This document shows, in pieces, positions 8,080-16,232 of a stretch of DNA of 64,000 nucleotides (position 1 is its first letter; each line of letters opens with the position of its first letter). The DNA lies in assembly GCA_035632055.1 (NCBI GenBank), contig DASQHO010000001.1, forward strand, positions 14,882-78,881, written 5' to 3'. The position numbers were made by a program, and so were the translations under genes. Origin of the DNA: REEB95 sp035632055. Its GTDB lineage: Bacteria; Pseudomonadota; Alphaproteobacteria; ATCC43930; CGMCC-115725. The notes under the pieces were generated by a model that saw only the letters and a list, made by a program, of their open reading frames with translations, made no database searches and was not told where the DNA came from.

Positions 8080-9770
8080 CTATGAGGTGAGCGCTGCAAG
8101 CCGCGCCGCGCCCACCGGCTCCTCCGCCTGAAACGCCACGATCGCAACACGCCGGGCGAGCTCCCCCTTCACCTTGGCGATCTGCGGCAGTTCGGCGGCA
8201 GCGCGCCGCCGTAACAATGGATCGCGCGGGCGGGCGGCCGCCAGACTCGCATTGATCACCCAGGCATAGGGCTCGATGCCGGCGCGGCGAAGATCGTCCT
8301 GAAGCGCGCTCGCTTCGAGAACGGGCGTGGTTTCGGGAAGCGCGACGATGAGGATTTTCGTGTAGGCGCTGTCCTGAAGCATCATCAGCGGGGTGTGGAT
8401 GCGTCCGACCCCGGAAGAGAAGTCCGTCATCTGACGATGGTAGTTTCCAGCCGTGTCGAGCAGCAGCAGCGTGTGCCCCGTCGGGGCGGTATCGATCACC
8501 GTGAATTCGCTGCGTCCTGACATGACCGCCCGCGAGAAGGCCTGAAACACCGCCACCTCTTCGTAGCAGGGCGATTGTAGCTCCTCCTGTAATAGTGCCA
8601 ATTGTTCGGCCGACTTCGTGCCCTTCGCCCCTTCCAGTGTCCGCGCGCGGTAGCGTTTCACTTCCTCCTTCGGATCAATGTGACTGACTTTGAGATTCGG
8701 GACGTTCTCGGGCAGGGTTTCAATCAGGTGCTGCGCCGGGTCCGTCGTCGTCAAGTTGACGGGCGCGCCGCGCCCGGCCAGCGCAACGGCTATCGCGGCG
8801 GCCACGGTGGTCTTGCCGACGCCGCCCTTACCCATGATCATGACCAGCCCGTGTCCTGCGGCGGCCAGTTCGTCCACGAGCGCGCGCAAATCCATGACAC
8901 CGGGGGGCACGACTATATCGGCCGTCGCTTCAGCCGGCAGTTTCTCCGGCGCGGTGGACAGAAAACTACGCAGCGCTTCCAAACCCACGATGTTGTGCCC
9001 GCGCAGCGGGATGTCTGACCGGGAAAGCGCTTTTAATACTGGTGGCATGTGCGCGAGCGCCTGCGCCCCGCGGCGCTCGAACGCAGCGGCCAGCTTGTCC
9101 GCCGAATCGCCCGCCCGGAACACAGCATTGATAACCAGTTGCTGGTTGGTGAGGCCCTGACCGCGCAGCTCTTCGCTTGTGCGCGCCGCTTCAATCAGCG
9201 CCACACGGTCGGGCCGCGCGACCAGCACCAGCGCGGTTGCAGCCGGATCGGACAGCGCGCGGACCGTCGCTTCATAGCGGTCCCGCGCCGCCTTCAACCC
9301 GGAAAGCGGCCCCAGACAGGAAACATCGCCCGGCGCGGCTTCCAAAAACCCGGTCCACGCAGCGGGCAGCTCCAGCAGACGCAACGTATGGCCGGTCGGC
9401 GCGGTATCGAAGATCACATGATCGTAGGCACTCGTCTTTTCAGGGTCGCTGAGAAGAAGAGCAAATTCATCGAAGGCGGCGACTTCCACGGTGCAGGCCC
9501 CGGAAAGGCGTTCCTGCAACAGCGCCACTTCATGATCCGGCAGCACCGAACCGGTCTCGGGTGCACACCAAGTTGGGTGTCGAGAACGGCATCGAGGTTC
9601 GAGGCCGGGTCGGTGCTGACGATCAGTACGCGCCGCCCGGCGTCCCCGAGAAGCACCGCGCTGGCGCAGGCCAGAGAAGTTTTGCCGACGCCGCCCTTGC
9701 CGGTGAAGAAGAGGTGGCGGGGCGCGCGTGGTAAGAACGCAGACCAATGGCTCCGGGGGTCATCGGCCAT
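8080..9770 (-). pseudogene. arsA: arsA arsenite-pump ATPase, frameshifted with internal deletion
   Basis: ArsA is a two-domain ATPase that drives arsenite export through ArsB. Both P-loops are intact: FTGKGGVGKT in the N-terminal half (start ATG at 9770) and MGKGGVGKTT in the C-terminal half. The halves are not in one frame. The first half reads through 'LDTQLGVHP' and then needs a shift near 9555-9566 to continue as 'LPDHEVALLQERLSGACTVE'. About 30 residues expected between these points are missing, including the NIDP-type motif; the second half retains its own copy as HIDP. A deletion not divisible by three explains both defects. Linked genes are not arsenic genes. It could be a real pseudogene or an assembly error, but the missing residues argue against a simple base-call error. 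Confidence 0.75.
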
Positions 9771-9774
9771 CGCC

Positions 9775-10131
9775 TCAGTTGCCTTTCGGCTGTCCGCTGA
9801 ACTGGTCGTAGGCGCGCACCGCGTCGCCGCCATAAACGGCGGCCGGACCGCCACCCATATAGACCGCCAGCGCCACCGTCTCCAGCACCTCCTGTCGCGT
9901 CGCGCCGTGCTGGTGCGCCATCTTGGTGTGATAGGCAACGCAGCCGTCGCAATGGGTAGCGATGCCAATGGCGAGCGCCATCAGCTCCTTGGTCTTGGTG
10001 TCGATGGCGATCGCCGCCGTACCTGCGGCCGAGAGCGCGACGAACGCCTTCATCGCCTCCGGCGATCCTTGCCGCAGCAATCCCACGCCGGTGATGACGT
10101 CATGGGCGATCTGTGCGTAATCCTTGCTCAT
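9775..10131 (-). CDS. Carboxymuconolactone decarboxylase / AhpD-like protein
   Basis: This 118-residue alpha-helical protein belongs to the carboxymuconolactone-decarboxylase/AhpD superfamily. The redox motif is C-D-G-C-V-A-Y-H, that is CxxC followed four residues later by His, preceded by the helix 'KELMALAIGIA'. That pattern is typical of AhpD-like peroxidase partners rather than of true decarboxylases. The start is the ATG giving MSKDYAQIAHDV; the longer upstream frame overlaps the thiolase end. It sits between thiolase and arsA on the minus strand, four bases ahead of arsA, so all three may be co-transcribed. The physiological electron donor is not evident. Confidence 0.85.
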   Translation of the reverse strand: MSKDYAQIAHDVITGVGLLRQGSPEAMKAFVALSAAGTAAIAIDTKTKELMALAIGIATHCDGCVAYHTKMAHQHGATRQEVLETVALAVYMGGGPAAVYGGDAVRAYDQFSGQPKGN

Positions 10132-10159
10132 GGCGTGTTCCTTTTTTCCAAGCGCAGTG

Positions 10160-11347
10160 TCACGACAGACGCTCCAGTGCCAGCGCAATGCCCTGGCCGC
10201 CGCCAATGCACAGCGTAATGACGCCGCGCCTGAGCCCGTCGCGTTTCATCGAATGAAGAAGCCGCGTCGTGAGAACCGCGCCGGTCGCGCCGATCGGATG
10301 CCCGTGCGCAATCGCGCCGCCTTCCACGTTGACGATATCCTCAGGTAAACCGAGCTCACGCTGGACGGCGATGGCGATCGCCGCGAAGGCCTCGTTGATC
10401 TCAATACGCTCAACGTCACCGATCTTCCATTCCGCACGCGCCAGCGCCTGCTTCACGGCGGGCACGGGACCCAAGCCGAACATGCCGGGTTCCACCGCGG
10501 CAATGCCATATGAGACGAGACGGGCCATCGGCGCGAGGCCATTCTGCTCGGCCCACTCCGCGCTCGACACCAGCATCGCCGCCGCGCCGCTATTGAGGCC
10601 GGGCGCATTGCCGGCGGTAATGGTGCCGTCCTTGCGGAAAGCGGGCCGCAGTTTGGCGAGACTTTCTAACGTGGTATCCGGGCGATTGTGCTCATCCTTG
10701 TTGAAGAGACCCGGCTTGTTTCGCTCGCATAGCTCGACCGCCGCGATCTCGTCCGTAAACTTGCCGGCGGCCTGCGCTGCCGCGAAACGCTTCTGTGAGC
10801 GCTCCGCCCAGCGGTCCTGATCCTCGCGCGTGATCTGGCGCGCCTTGACGAGGTCTTCCGTATGCCAGCCCGAGTGCTGGTCGGAAAAGGCGTCGTTAAG
10901 GCCGTCGCGGAGCATGCTGTCGTAAATCTGGGCATCTCCGAGCCGATAGCCCCAACGCCCGCTGCCCATCAGGTAGGGCGCGCGGTCCATGTTCTCCATA
11001 CCGCCCGCCAGCGCGCAATCGATATAGCCGAGCATGATCTCCTGCGCGGCCGAGGCGATGGCCTGCGCCCCGGAGCCGCAGACTCTGTTCACTGTCATCG
11101 CTGGGACTTCGACGGGGAGCCCGCCGTGAATGGCTGCCTGCCGGGCTGGATTCATCTTGTTGCCCGCCTGGACTACGTTGCCCATGACGACCGTCTGGAC
11201 CTTGGCATGGTCGAGCTTGGCGCGCGCCAGCACAGCGCGATTGGCGGTCGCACCCAGCTCGGTCGCCGGCGTCTCCTTTAGGGCCCCGCCGAACGTTCCG
11301 ATGGCGGTGCGAACCGCGTTGGAGAGCACGACGGTGCGATGCGGCAT
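10160..11347 (-). CDS. Acetyl-CoA acetyltransferase (thiolase)
   Basis: This 395-residue thiolase II catalyses reversible condensation or cleavage of acetoacetyl-CoA type substrates. The nucleophilic cysteine lies in NRVCGSG near residue 89. The C-terminal catalytic pair is in GHPIGATG and CIGGGQG, and 'NEAFAAIAIAVQ' is also present. Length and motif order match biosynthetic thiolases used in polyhydroxybutyrate or short-chain fatty-acid metabolism. The ATG start is preceded by AAGGAGA on the minus strand, a good ribosome binding site. Its stop lies 28 bases ahead of the AhpD-like gene. The exact chain-length preference cannot be read from sequence. Confidence 0.93.
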   Translation of the reverse strand: MPHRTVVLSNAVRTAIGTFGGALKETPATELGATANRAVLARAKLDHAKVQTVVMGNVVQAGNKMNPARQAAIHGGLPVEVPAMTVNRVCGSGAQAIASAAQEIMLGYIDCALAGGMENMDRAPYLMGSGRWGYRLGDAQIYDSMLRDGLNDAFSDQHSGWHTEDLVKARQITREDQDRWAERSQKRFAAAQAAGKFTDEIAAVELCERNKPGLFNKDEHNRPDTTLESLAKLRPAFRKDGTITAGNAPGLNSGAAAMLVSSAEWAEQNGLAPMARLVSYGIAAVEPGMFGLGPVPAVKQALARAEWKIGDVERIEINEAFAAIAIAVQRELGLPEDIVNVEGGAIAHGHPIGATGAVLTTRLLHSMKRDGLRRGVITLCIGGGQGIALALERLS

Positions 11348-11413
11348 GATCAGTCTCCTTGGGTTTCAAATCAGAGTAAGGTCTGGCCCTCCGGCCCGGC
11401 ATTGATCTCGATC

Positions 11414-11656
11414 ATGCGAGGGTCACTACGACATCGCCACCGGCGCCAGCCGGCACTCCGGTCCATCTTCCTCGCCTTCTTCTGGATCACGCTGCTTTAT
11501 GGCTTTTTCCACGCCCCGTGGTTTCTGGCGCAGACAATCGCGTCACCATGCGCCGATCGGCCACTGGTCCAATCACTCATCGTAACGGCTGGGATGGTGA
11601 TTGCTGCGGAAGCGGGGCGGCGTCTCGCGGACTGGCTGTTCCGGCCGGAGACCTAA
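11414..11656 (+). CDS. Small two-helix membrane protein (hypothetical)
   Basis: This possible 80-residue protein has a basic N-terminus (MRGSLRHRHRRQ). A strong hydrophobic helix follows ('IFLAFFWITLLYGFF'), and a second, weaker one ('LIVTAGMVIAAEAG') comes after a short loop. It runs divergently from the thiolase and converges on the DUF4336 gene, with stop codons overlapping by four bases. There is no clear ribosome binding site and no recognised family. The hydrophobic pattern and basic ends are what favour a real gene; random G+C-rich frames rarely show this. Confidence 0.45.
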   Translation: MRGSLRHRHRRQPALRSIFLAFFWITLLYGFFHAPWFLAQTIASPCADRPLVQSLIVTAGMVIAAEAGRRLADWLFRPET

Positions 11657-12420
11657 AGGCGTCGCTCGTCGTTGGCAGGCCATGCTCCGAATATTCTGCG
11701 GATGACGTTGTCAGTATCCGCGTCAAAGCAGCGGCCATGGCTGAGCACAATTCGCTGCGGCTGCCAGGAGTGGATCTTTTCGATCGCTGCCTTCGCCTTT
11801 TGTCGCTGGACGAGCAACGGCAGGCGCATACCGAAGAATATTTGGCCGTAGGGATGATACATCCCGGCAAGCTTGCTGGCCGTTCGCCATGGCTCGGAAA
11901 TCTTGTCCAGTTCGATGTTGATGACCGTGTCAGTGAGTATCAGCGTCCGCGACGCCCGGTGGAAGAAAATGAACTCCTTGAAATAGCCGCCGGGAAAAAG
12001 CAGTTGGTCGATCTCCCGACGCCATTCTTCGGGCGCATCGCTGTCGAGGTCTCTCGTGAAATCGACATCCACGTGCCGCGCCCGCGCCCTCCGGTGCACA
12101 CGGGGTGACGCCCAGGAGGTGGCTTCAGGAAACACCTTCGCCCATTCACCGATATGCGCGTAATGGAACTGGTTGGGGGACACGAGGTGACGAATCCTCC
12201 CTAACCCCTGCAGCTCCCTAGCCAGTCTCTCGTCGAACTTGATCGGCGAATGTAGGAAGAGATCGCCGTTTGTGAGGCGCGCCACGGTCATCCTGGTCGT
12301 GAACGGAAGGGGCAGCCTGATTCCGGCTACGGTCAGATATTCGAACGGGCCATCGACGATGCCGATGTCCGGCGCGAGGGGCTTGTAGACGTTAATCGGC
12401 TCGTAGAGAGAGGCGCCCAT
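11653..12420 (-). CDS. DUF4336 domain protein
   Basis: This 255-residue protein of the DUF4336 family is thought to have a metallo-beta-lactamase-like fold. The typical N-terminus 'LYEPINVYKPLAPDIGIVDG' is present, followed by 'TTRMTVARLTNGDLFLHSP', 'HLVSPNQFHYAHIGEW' and the C-terminal 'IVLSHGRCFDAD'. The His residues in HYAHIGEW and the Asp in 'LILTDTVI' correspond to metal-ligand positions in related hydrolases, although the classical HxHxDH motif is not intact. Substrate is unknown. The gene stands alone on the minus strand, with a gene-poor 440-bp region upstream. Confidence 0.82.
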   Translation of the reverse strand: MGASLYEPINVYKPLAPDIGIVDGPFEYLTVAGIRLPLPFTTRMTVARLTNGDLFLHSPIKFDERLARELQGLGRIRHLVSPNQFHYAHIGEWAKVFPEATSWASPRVHRRARARHVDVDFTRDLDSDAPEEWRREIDQLLFPGGYFKEFIFFHRASRTLILTDTVINIELDKISEPWRTASKLAGMYHPYGQIFFGMRLPLLVQRQKAKAAIEKIHSWQPQRIVLSHGRCFDADTDNVIRRIFGAWPANDERRL

Positions 12421-12653
12421 GCTTCAGATCTCAACGTGCTGGGAATGAAGGAACCGGTGACTACCATGCTCGACATGGTTCGGCGTCCACGTCCCGGCAG
12501 GTCAGCAGGGGGACAAGGCCGGACCTCACCATCACACCGCTGCCGGCACGACGATGAGCATCACCAGCAGCGACCCGATATTGCTATAACTGATGCTGAC
12601 GGTGTTTTTTTGCGCCAGCGCCGGCAGTGCTGTTGTCGCTTGTGAGGTCGAAA

Positions 12654-12832
12654 AATCGACCGATCGATGTCGATAGTCGCTGAAACCGAGCAAATTCCGA
12701 ATCGGAGAAATTCCCATTTGAAATCAAGACCGCAATTTTCTGACGGATCGGAGAGACGGTTCTTCGTCGTGCGCAAAAAAAATTTGCACTTGAAATTCAA
12801 CGCATTACCATCGCTAAGAACAATCGAGTGGG
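12654..12832. repeat. Diverged dispersed repeat, copy B
   Basis: This is the second copy of the ~180-bp repeat found at 7439-7615, in the same orientation. It ends 26 bases before the start of the isochorismatase-fold gene, so it contributes the promoter-proximal region of that gene. Similarity is strongest at the left edge and at ATCGAGTGGGA on the right. The rest of the 12421-12857 interval shows no gene I can support. Confidence 0.6.
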
Positions 12833-12857
12833 AATAACCGGCAACGGAGAAACCGCC

Positions 12858-13490
12858 GTGAAATTCGCATTTGTCCCCGCCGCCGCGTTCGCGGCGTTCG
12901 TCGCCATCGCCGCGCCGGCCAACGCGCAGCAAACCATCGTTGACGAATGGGCGACGATCAAGACGCCGCCGGCGCCGGAACTCAATCAAGTCACCGTCGA
13001 TCCCAAGACCACGGCGCTGCTGCTGCTCGATTTCGTCAAGCAAAGCTGCAACGAACAGCGCCGGCCGCGTTGTGTCGCATCCGTGCCGGCAACCGAGAAG
13101 TTCCTGGCCGAGGCGCGCGCCCACCGACTATTGGTTGTCTATAGCTATGTACCGAGCGGCGCGCTGGCTGACACGCTCCCTCACCTGGCGCCGAAGGATG
13201 GCGAGCCGGCGGTGCAGTCCGGCGCGGACAAATTCCTCAACACCGATCTCGAGAAAATCCTGAAAGACCACGGCATCAAGACCGTGATCGTGACCGGCAC
13301 CGCGGCGCATGGCGCCGTGCTCCACACCGGCGACGAAGCGGCGTTGCGCGGCTTCAACGTGATCGTCCCGGTCGACGGCATGTCGGCAGAGGACGCGTTC
13401 ATCGAACTCTATGTCGCGTACAATTTCGCGCACGCGCCGCAGGTTTCGGCCAAGTCGACGCTGACGCGCTACGACATGATCAAGTTCTAG
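12858..13490 (+). CDS. Exported isochorismatase-fold protein lacking catalytic Cys
   Basis: This 210-residue protein starts at a GTG preceded by GGAGA. It has a clear Sec signal peptide (MKFAFVPAAAFAAFVAIAAP, cut probably after ANA-Q). The mature part follows the isochorismatase/cysteine-hydrolase fold, with the first-strand Asp in 'LLLLDFVKQSC' and a Lys in 'GADKFLNTDLE'. At the nucleophile position families show GxxTNxCV; this protein has VTGTAAHGAVLHT, with Ala where Cys is expected. It is therefore probably not a normal hydrolase. Export is also unusual for this mostly cytoplasmic family. It might bind a ligand, or use another residue. Confidence 0.78.
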   Translation: MKFAFVPAAAFAAFVAIAAPANAQQTIVDEWATIKTPPAPELNQVTVDPKTTALLLLDFVKQSCNEQRRPRCVASVPATEKFLAEARAHRLLVVYSYVPSGALADTLPHLAPKDGEPAVQSGADKFLNTDLEKILKDHGIKTVIVTGTAAHGAVLHTGDEAALRGFNVIVPVDGMSAEDAFIELYVAYNFAHAPQVSAKSTLTRYDMIKF

Positions 13491-13543
13491 GTAAAGGCCA
13501 CAACTTTGCCCAAGGATTGACGCCGTTGTGTCACCAGCATCGT

Positions 13544-13572
13544 GCATCCTCATGTGCAACGGATGAGGATGC
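13544..13572 (+). promoter_or_regulatory. Hairpin covering the ribosome binding site of the next gene
   Basis: A perfect 10-bp inverted repeat, GCATCCTCAT and ATGAGGATGC, encloses a 9-base loop. The 3' arm contains the only purine-rich Shine-Dalgarno candidate (GAGGA) for the ATG at 13575, which begins two bases after the stem. Folding would hide the site, so the structure could act as a translational switch. It could instead help end transcription of the gene upstream, but no T-run follows. Confidence 0.5.
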
Positions 13573-13574
13573 CG

Positions 13575-13763
13575 ATGCAGAATCGACTCTTTCATGGTAA
13601 TATCGAGCCGTCGATCGACGAGTTGCTCAGCGACCCGATCGCGCAGCTTTTAAGAAAACGCGACGGGATCGAAGTCGACGACGTGCTGGTTACAGTCGAG
13701 CGGGTGAAGGCCGCGTTGCGTCACCGTTGCCGGACAGGCGGCTGTTGCGAGGCCGTGGCCTAG
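13575..13763 (+). CDS. Small conserved-type hypothetical protein (62 aa)
   Basis: This short soluble protein begins MQNRLFHGNIEPSIDELL, continues 'DPIAQLLRKRDGIEVDDV' and ends in a Cys-rich tail (RCRTGGCC). I recall similar short proteins in Bradyrhizobium-like genomes, but function is unknown. The start was chosen at the third in-frame ATG, because its N-terminus matches that recollection and the purine-rich site lies at correct distance. A strong hairpin overlaps that site. The protein may be co-transcribed with the next small gene, which starts 40 bases downstream. Confidence 0.6.
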   Translation: MQNRLFHGNIEPSIDELLSDPIAQLLRKRDGIEVDDVLVTVERVKAALRHRCRTGGCCEAVA

Positions 13764-13802
13764 GGCCCGAGGGGTTTGCGCTTTCCTCGCGGGAGGATCG
13801 CG

Positions 13803-13958
13803 ATGGACGAAGCCAATTACTGGTGGGAACAGGCGCTCAAATACAAGCAGCGTGCCGAAAGGGCGGCTGACCATAAAACGCGCGCCGAGCTCTTGGAGCT
13901 GGGTGCGGTCTGTGAAGAGGTCGCCGAAACCATGGAATCACGCGCCGGCGGCGGCTGA
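13803..13958 (+). CDS. Small conserved-type hypothetical protein (51 aa)
   Basis: This short, highly charged helical protein has the sequence pattern MDEANYWWEQALKYKQRAER, then 'TRAELLELGAVCEEVAETM'. Similar YW-containing short proteins are common in Hyphomicrobiales and have no known role. GGGAGGA lies seven bases ahead of the ATG. It converges on the acyl-CoA dehydrogenase gene. Heptad-like spacing suggests a small coiled coil. Confidence 0.65.
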   Translation: MDEANYWWEQALKYKQRAERAADHKTRAELLELGAVCEEVAETMESRAGGG

Positions 13959-13976
13959 AGCGGCTTTTCCGACGCT

Positions 13977-15167
13977 TCAATAAGACCGCGGCAATCCGAG
14001 CACGTGTTCGGCCAGATAGGCCAAGACCAGGTTGGTCGAGATCGGCGCCACCTGGAACAGGCGCGTCTCGCGCCATTTGCGCTCGACGTCATACTCGCGG
14101 GCAAAGCCGAAGCCGCCGTGGGTCTGCAGGCAGGCTTCGCCGGCATGCCACGAGGCATCGGCCGCCAGGAGCTTGGCCATGTTGGCTTCGGGCCCGCAGG
14201 GCTGGCCGGCATCGAACAGCGCCGCCGCCTTGCGCACCATGAGGTCGGCCGCCTCGGTTTCGGCAAAGGCGCGCGCCAGCGGAAATTGCACACCCTGGTT
14301 CTGGCCGATCGGACGGTCGAAGACGACGCGGCCCTTGGCATATTCGGTCGCGGTGCGCAGAAACCAGCGCGCGTCGCCGATCGCCTCGGCGGCGATCAGG
14401 ATGCGCTCGGCGTTCATGCCGTCGAGGATATAGCGGAAACCCTTGCCCTCCTCGCCAATCAGGTTTTCGGCCGGCACTGCCAGATCGTCGAAGAAGACTT
14501 CGGTGGTGTTGTGGTTGATCATTGCCGGCAGCTTCTTGATCGTCACGCCGTGGCCGCGCGCCGCCTTGAGATCGACCAGGAAAACCGACAGCCCCTCGCC
14601 GCGCTTTTCCACCTTGTCCACCGGCGTGGTTCGCGCCAGCAGCAGCATCAGATCGGATTGCAGCGCGCGTGAGGTCCATACTTTCTGGCCGCGCACGATG
14701 TAACGGTCGCCATGGCGTTCGGCCCGGGTCTTGAGCTTCAGCGTGTCGGTGCCGGTCGTCGGCTCGGTCACGCCGAAGGCCTGGAGCGTTAACGTCCCGG
14801 CGGCGATGTCCGGCAGGTAGCGGCGCTTCTGTTCGGCGCTGCCGTGCCGCAGCAGCGTGCCCATGATGTACATCTGGGCGTGGCAGGCGCCGGCATTGCA
14901 GCCCGACGCGTGGATTTCCTCGAGGATCGCCGCAGCGGCGCGCAGCGGCAGGCCGGCGCCGCCATAGTCCTCCGGCACGAGAGCCGCGAGGTAACCCGCC
15001 TCGGTCAAGGCAACGACGAATTGCGTGGGATATTCCTGCCGTTCCTCGCAGCCGCGCCAATAGGCGCCGGGAAAGCCCGCGCACACGCGCCGCACACCGT
15101 CGCGGATCTCGGGAAAATCGGTGCCGAGCGGGATTGCAGGCGGCGGCGCGCCGGCAGCCGAATCCAT
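13977..15167 (-). CDS. Acyl-CoA dehydrogenase
   Basis: This 396-residue FAD enzyme of the acyl-CoA dehydrogenase family oxidises acyl-CoA to enoyl-CoA and passes electrons to ETF. Family segments are in order: 'YGGAGLPLRAAAAILEEI' in the helical N-domain, 'AFGVTEPTTGTDTLKLKTRA' at the flavin-contact beta domain, 'RYIVRGQKVWTSRA', and C-terminal 'CLQTHGGFGFAREYDVER'. The last motif (QxxGGxGFxxEYxVER) is typical of this family. The gene abuts the enoyl-CoA hydratase gene upstream with no gap, so the two act in successive steps of a beta-oxidation-like route. Chain length and branching of the substrate cannot be read. Confidence 0.93.
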   Translation of the reverse strand: MDSAAGAPPPAIPLGTDFPEIRDGVRRVCAGFPGAYWRGCEERQEYPTQFVVALTEAGYLAALVPEDYGGAGLPLRAAAAILEEIHASGCNAGACHAQMYIMGTLLRHGSAEQKRRYLPDIAAGTLTLQAFGVTEPTTGTDTLKLKTRAERHGDRYIVRGQKVWTSRALQSDLMLLLARTTPVDKVEKRGEGLSVFLVDLKAARGHGVTIKKLPAMINHNTTEVFFDDLAVPAENLIGEEGKGFRYILDGMNAERILIAAEAIGDARWFLRTATEYAKGRVVFDRPIGQNQGVQFPLARAFAETEAADLMVRKAAALFDAGQPCGPEANMAKLLAADASWHAGEACLQTHGGFGFAREYDVERKWRETRLFQVAPISTNLVLAYLAEHVLGLPRSY

Positions 15168-15962
15168 TCAGCGCCCGGCGAAGCGGGGCTTCCGCTTCTC
15201 ATTGAAGGCGGCGATGCCTTCGCGCCGGTCGGCCGTCGCGATCAGCGGCTCGTAGCACGCGATCTCGAAGCGCATCGCCTGGTCGAGCGGCCGCTGCAGG
15301 CCGCCGTGGATCGACTTCTTCGCCTGGCGCACGGCCAGCGGCGCATTGGCAGTAATCGCGCGCGCAGTTTCCAGCGTTTCGGCCATCAGCCGTTCGGGCG
15401 CGCACAGCCGGTTGACCACGCCCCAAGCCAGCGCCTCTTCGGCACTGAATGGCCGGCCGGCAAGCACGATTTCCTTGGCGCGGCGCTCGCCGACGGCGCG
15501 CGACAGCGTCTGGGTGCCGCCGGCGCCGGGGATCAGACCAAGGGTGGTTTCGGTCAGAGCGAAGCGGGCGCTGGTCACGGCATAGGCGAAATCGCAGGCG
15601 AGCACCAATTCGAGCCCGCCGGCAAAGGCCGCGCCGTTGACGGCAGCGATCACCGGCACCGGCACATGCAGCAGCATTTCCTGCTCGCGCTCGATGATGG
15701 CGTGCTGCTCGAACCACGCCTCGTCGCTCATGCCATTGCGTTCCTTGAGGTCCGCGCCGGCGCAGAAGGCGCGGCTGCCGGCGCCGGTGAGCACGACGCA
15801 GCGCACATCGCCGGGCGCGGCGACGAGCCCAGTCCACAGGTCGAGCAGCTCCTGCATCATGCGCGTGTTGAAGGCGTTGGCGGCCTGCGGCCGGTCGATC
15901 GTCGCCAGCAGCAGATGTGGCTCGGGGGTCTCGACCCGCAGGGTTTCATAGCGCGGCGCCAT
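15168..15962 (-). CDS. Enoyl-CoA hydratase/isomerase (crotonase family)
   Basis: This 264-residue crotonase-fold protein probably hydrates enoyl-CoA. The oxyanion-hole segments are 'AFCAGADLKER' and 'NGAAFAGGLELVLACDF', and the second catalytic Glu lies in 'ALTETTLGLIPGAGGTQ'. Both acids expected of a true hydratase are therefore present. The end 'AAFNEKRKPRFAGR' is a standard crotonase C-terminus. The gene is immediately followed by the acyl-CoA dehydrogenase on the same strand, forming a two-gene unit. A related role in leucine or other branched-chain catabolism is possible given the transporter across the intergenic region, but this is only context. Confidence 0.92.
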   Translation of the reverse strand: MAPRYETLRVETPEPHLLLATIDRPQAANAFNTRMMQELLDLWTGLVAAPGDVRCVVLTGAGSRAFCAGADLKERNGMSDEAWFEQHAIIEREQEMLLHVPVPVIAAVNGAAFAGGLELVLACDFAYAVTSARFALTETTLGLIPGAGGTQTLSRAVGERRAKEIVLAGRPFSAEEALAWGVVNRLCAPERLMAETLETARAITANAPLAVRQAKKSIHGGLQRPLDQAMRFEIACYEPLIATADRREGIAAFNEKRKPRFAGR

Positions 15963-16010
15963 CGCGCGAGGGTGGCGACGGCGCTGCGGGCCGTCAACCG
16001 GCTTGGCGGC

Positions 16011-16232
16011 TCAGAGATAGCACCAGGGCGAGCGTTCCAGCAGATCGCTGGTGGCTTCGAGCACTGCAGCCCAGGCGGCATAGGCGAGCGTATCGCCGAT
16101 TTCGCTCGCACGCCGCGCGCGGGTTGCTGCCAAGGTCAGGGCGCTGCGGCCGTGCTTGGCGGCCAAGTCTTCAGCGATGCGCGCGGTCTCCTCGGCGCCC
16201 AGGAAGTTGGTTGGGTTGAATGGCGGCGTCAT
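16011..16232 (-). CDS. Small hypothetical protein (73 aa)
   Basis: This putative soluble, Ala-rich helical protein starts MTPPFNPTNFLGAEETARI and ends 'LLERSPWCYL'. No family is recognised. The chosen ATG is preferred over a longer frame starting at 16274, because the extension lies in AT-rich non-coding sequence. It precedes the enoyl-CoA hydratase by 48 bases on the same strand, so it may be the first gene of that unit. Confidence 0.55.
   Translation of the reverse strand: MTPPFNPTNFLGAEETARIAEDLAAKHGRSALTLAATRARRASEIGDTLAYAAWAAVLEATSDLLERSPWCYL

Noticed and set aside
9049..10218. A 389-codon open frame on the plus strand opposite arsA
   Set aside because: It is antisense to arsA and the AhpD-like gene, has Arg/Gln-rich low-complexity translation and matches no family.
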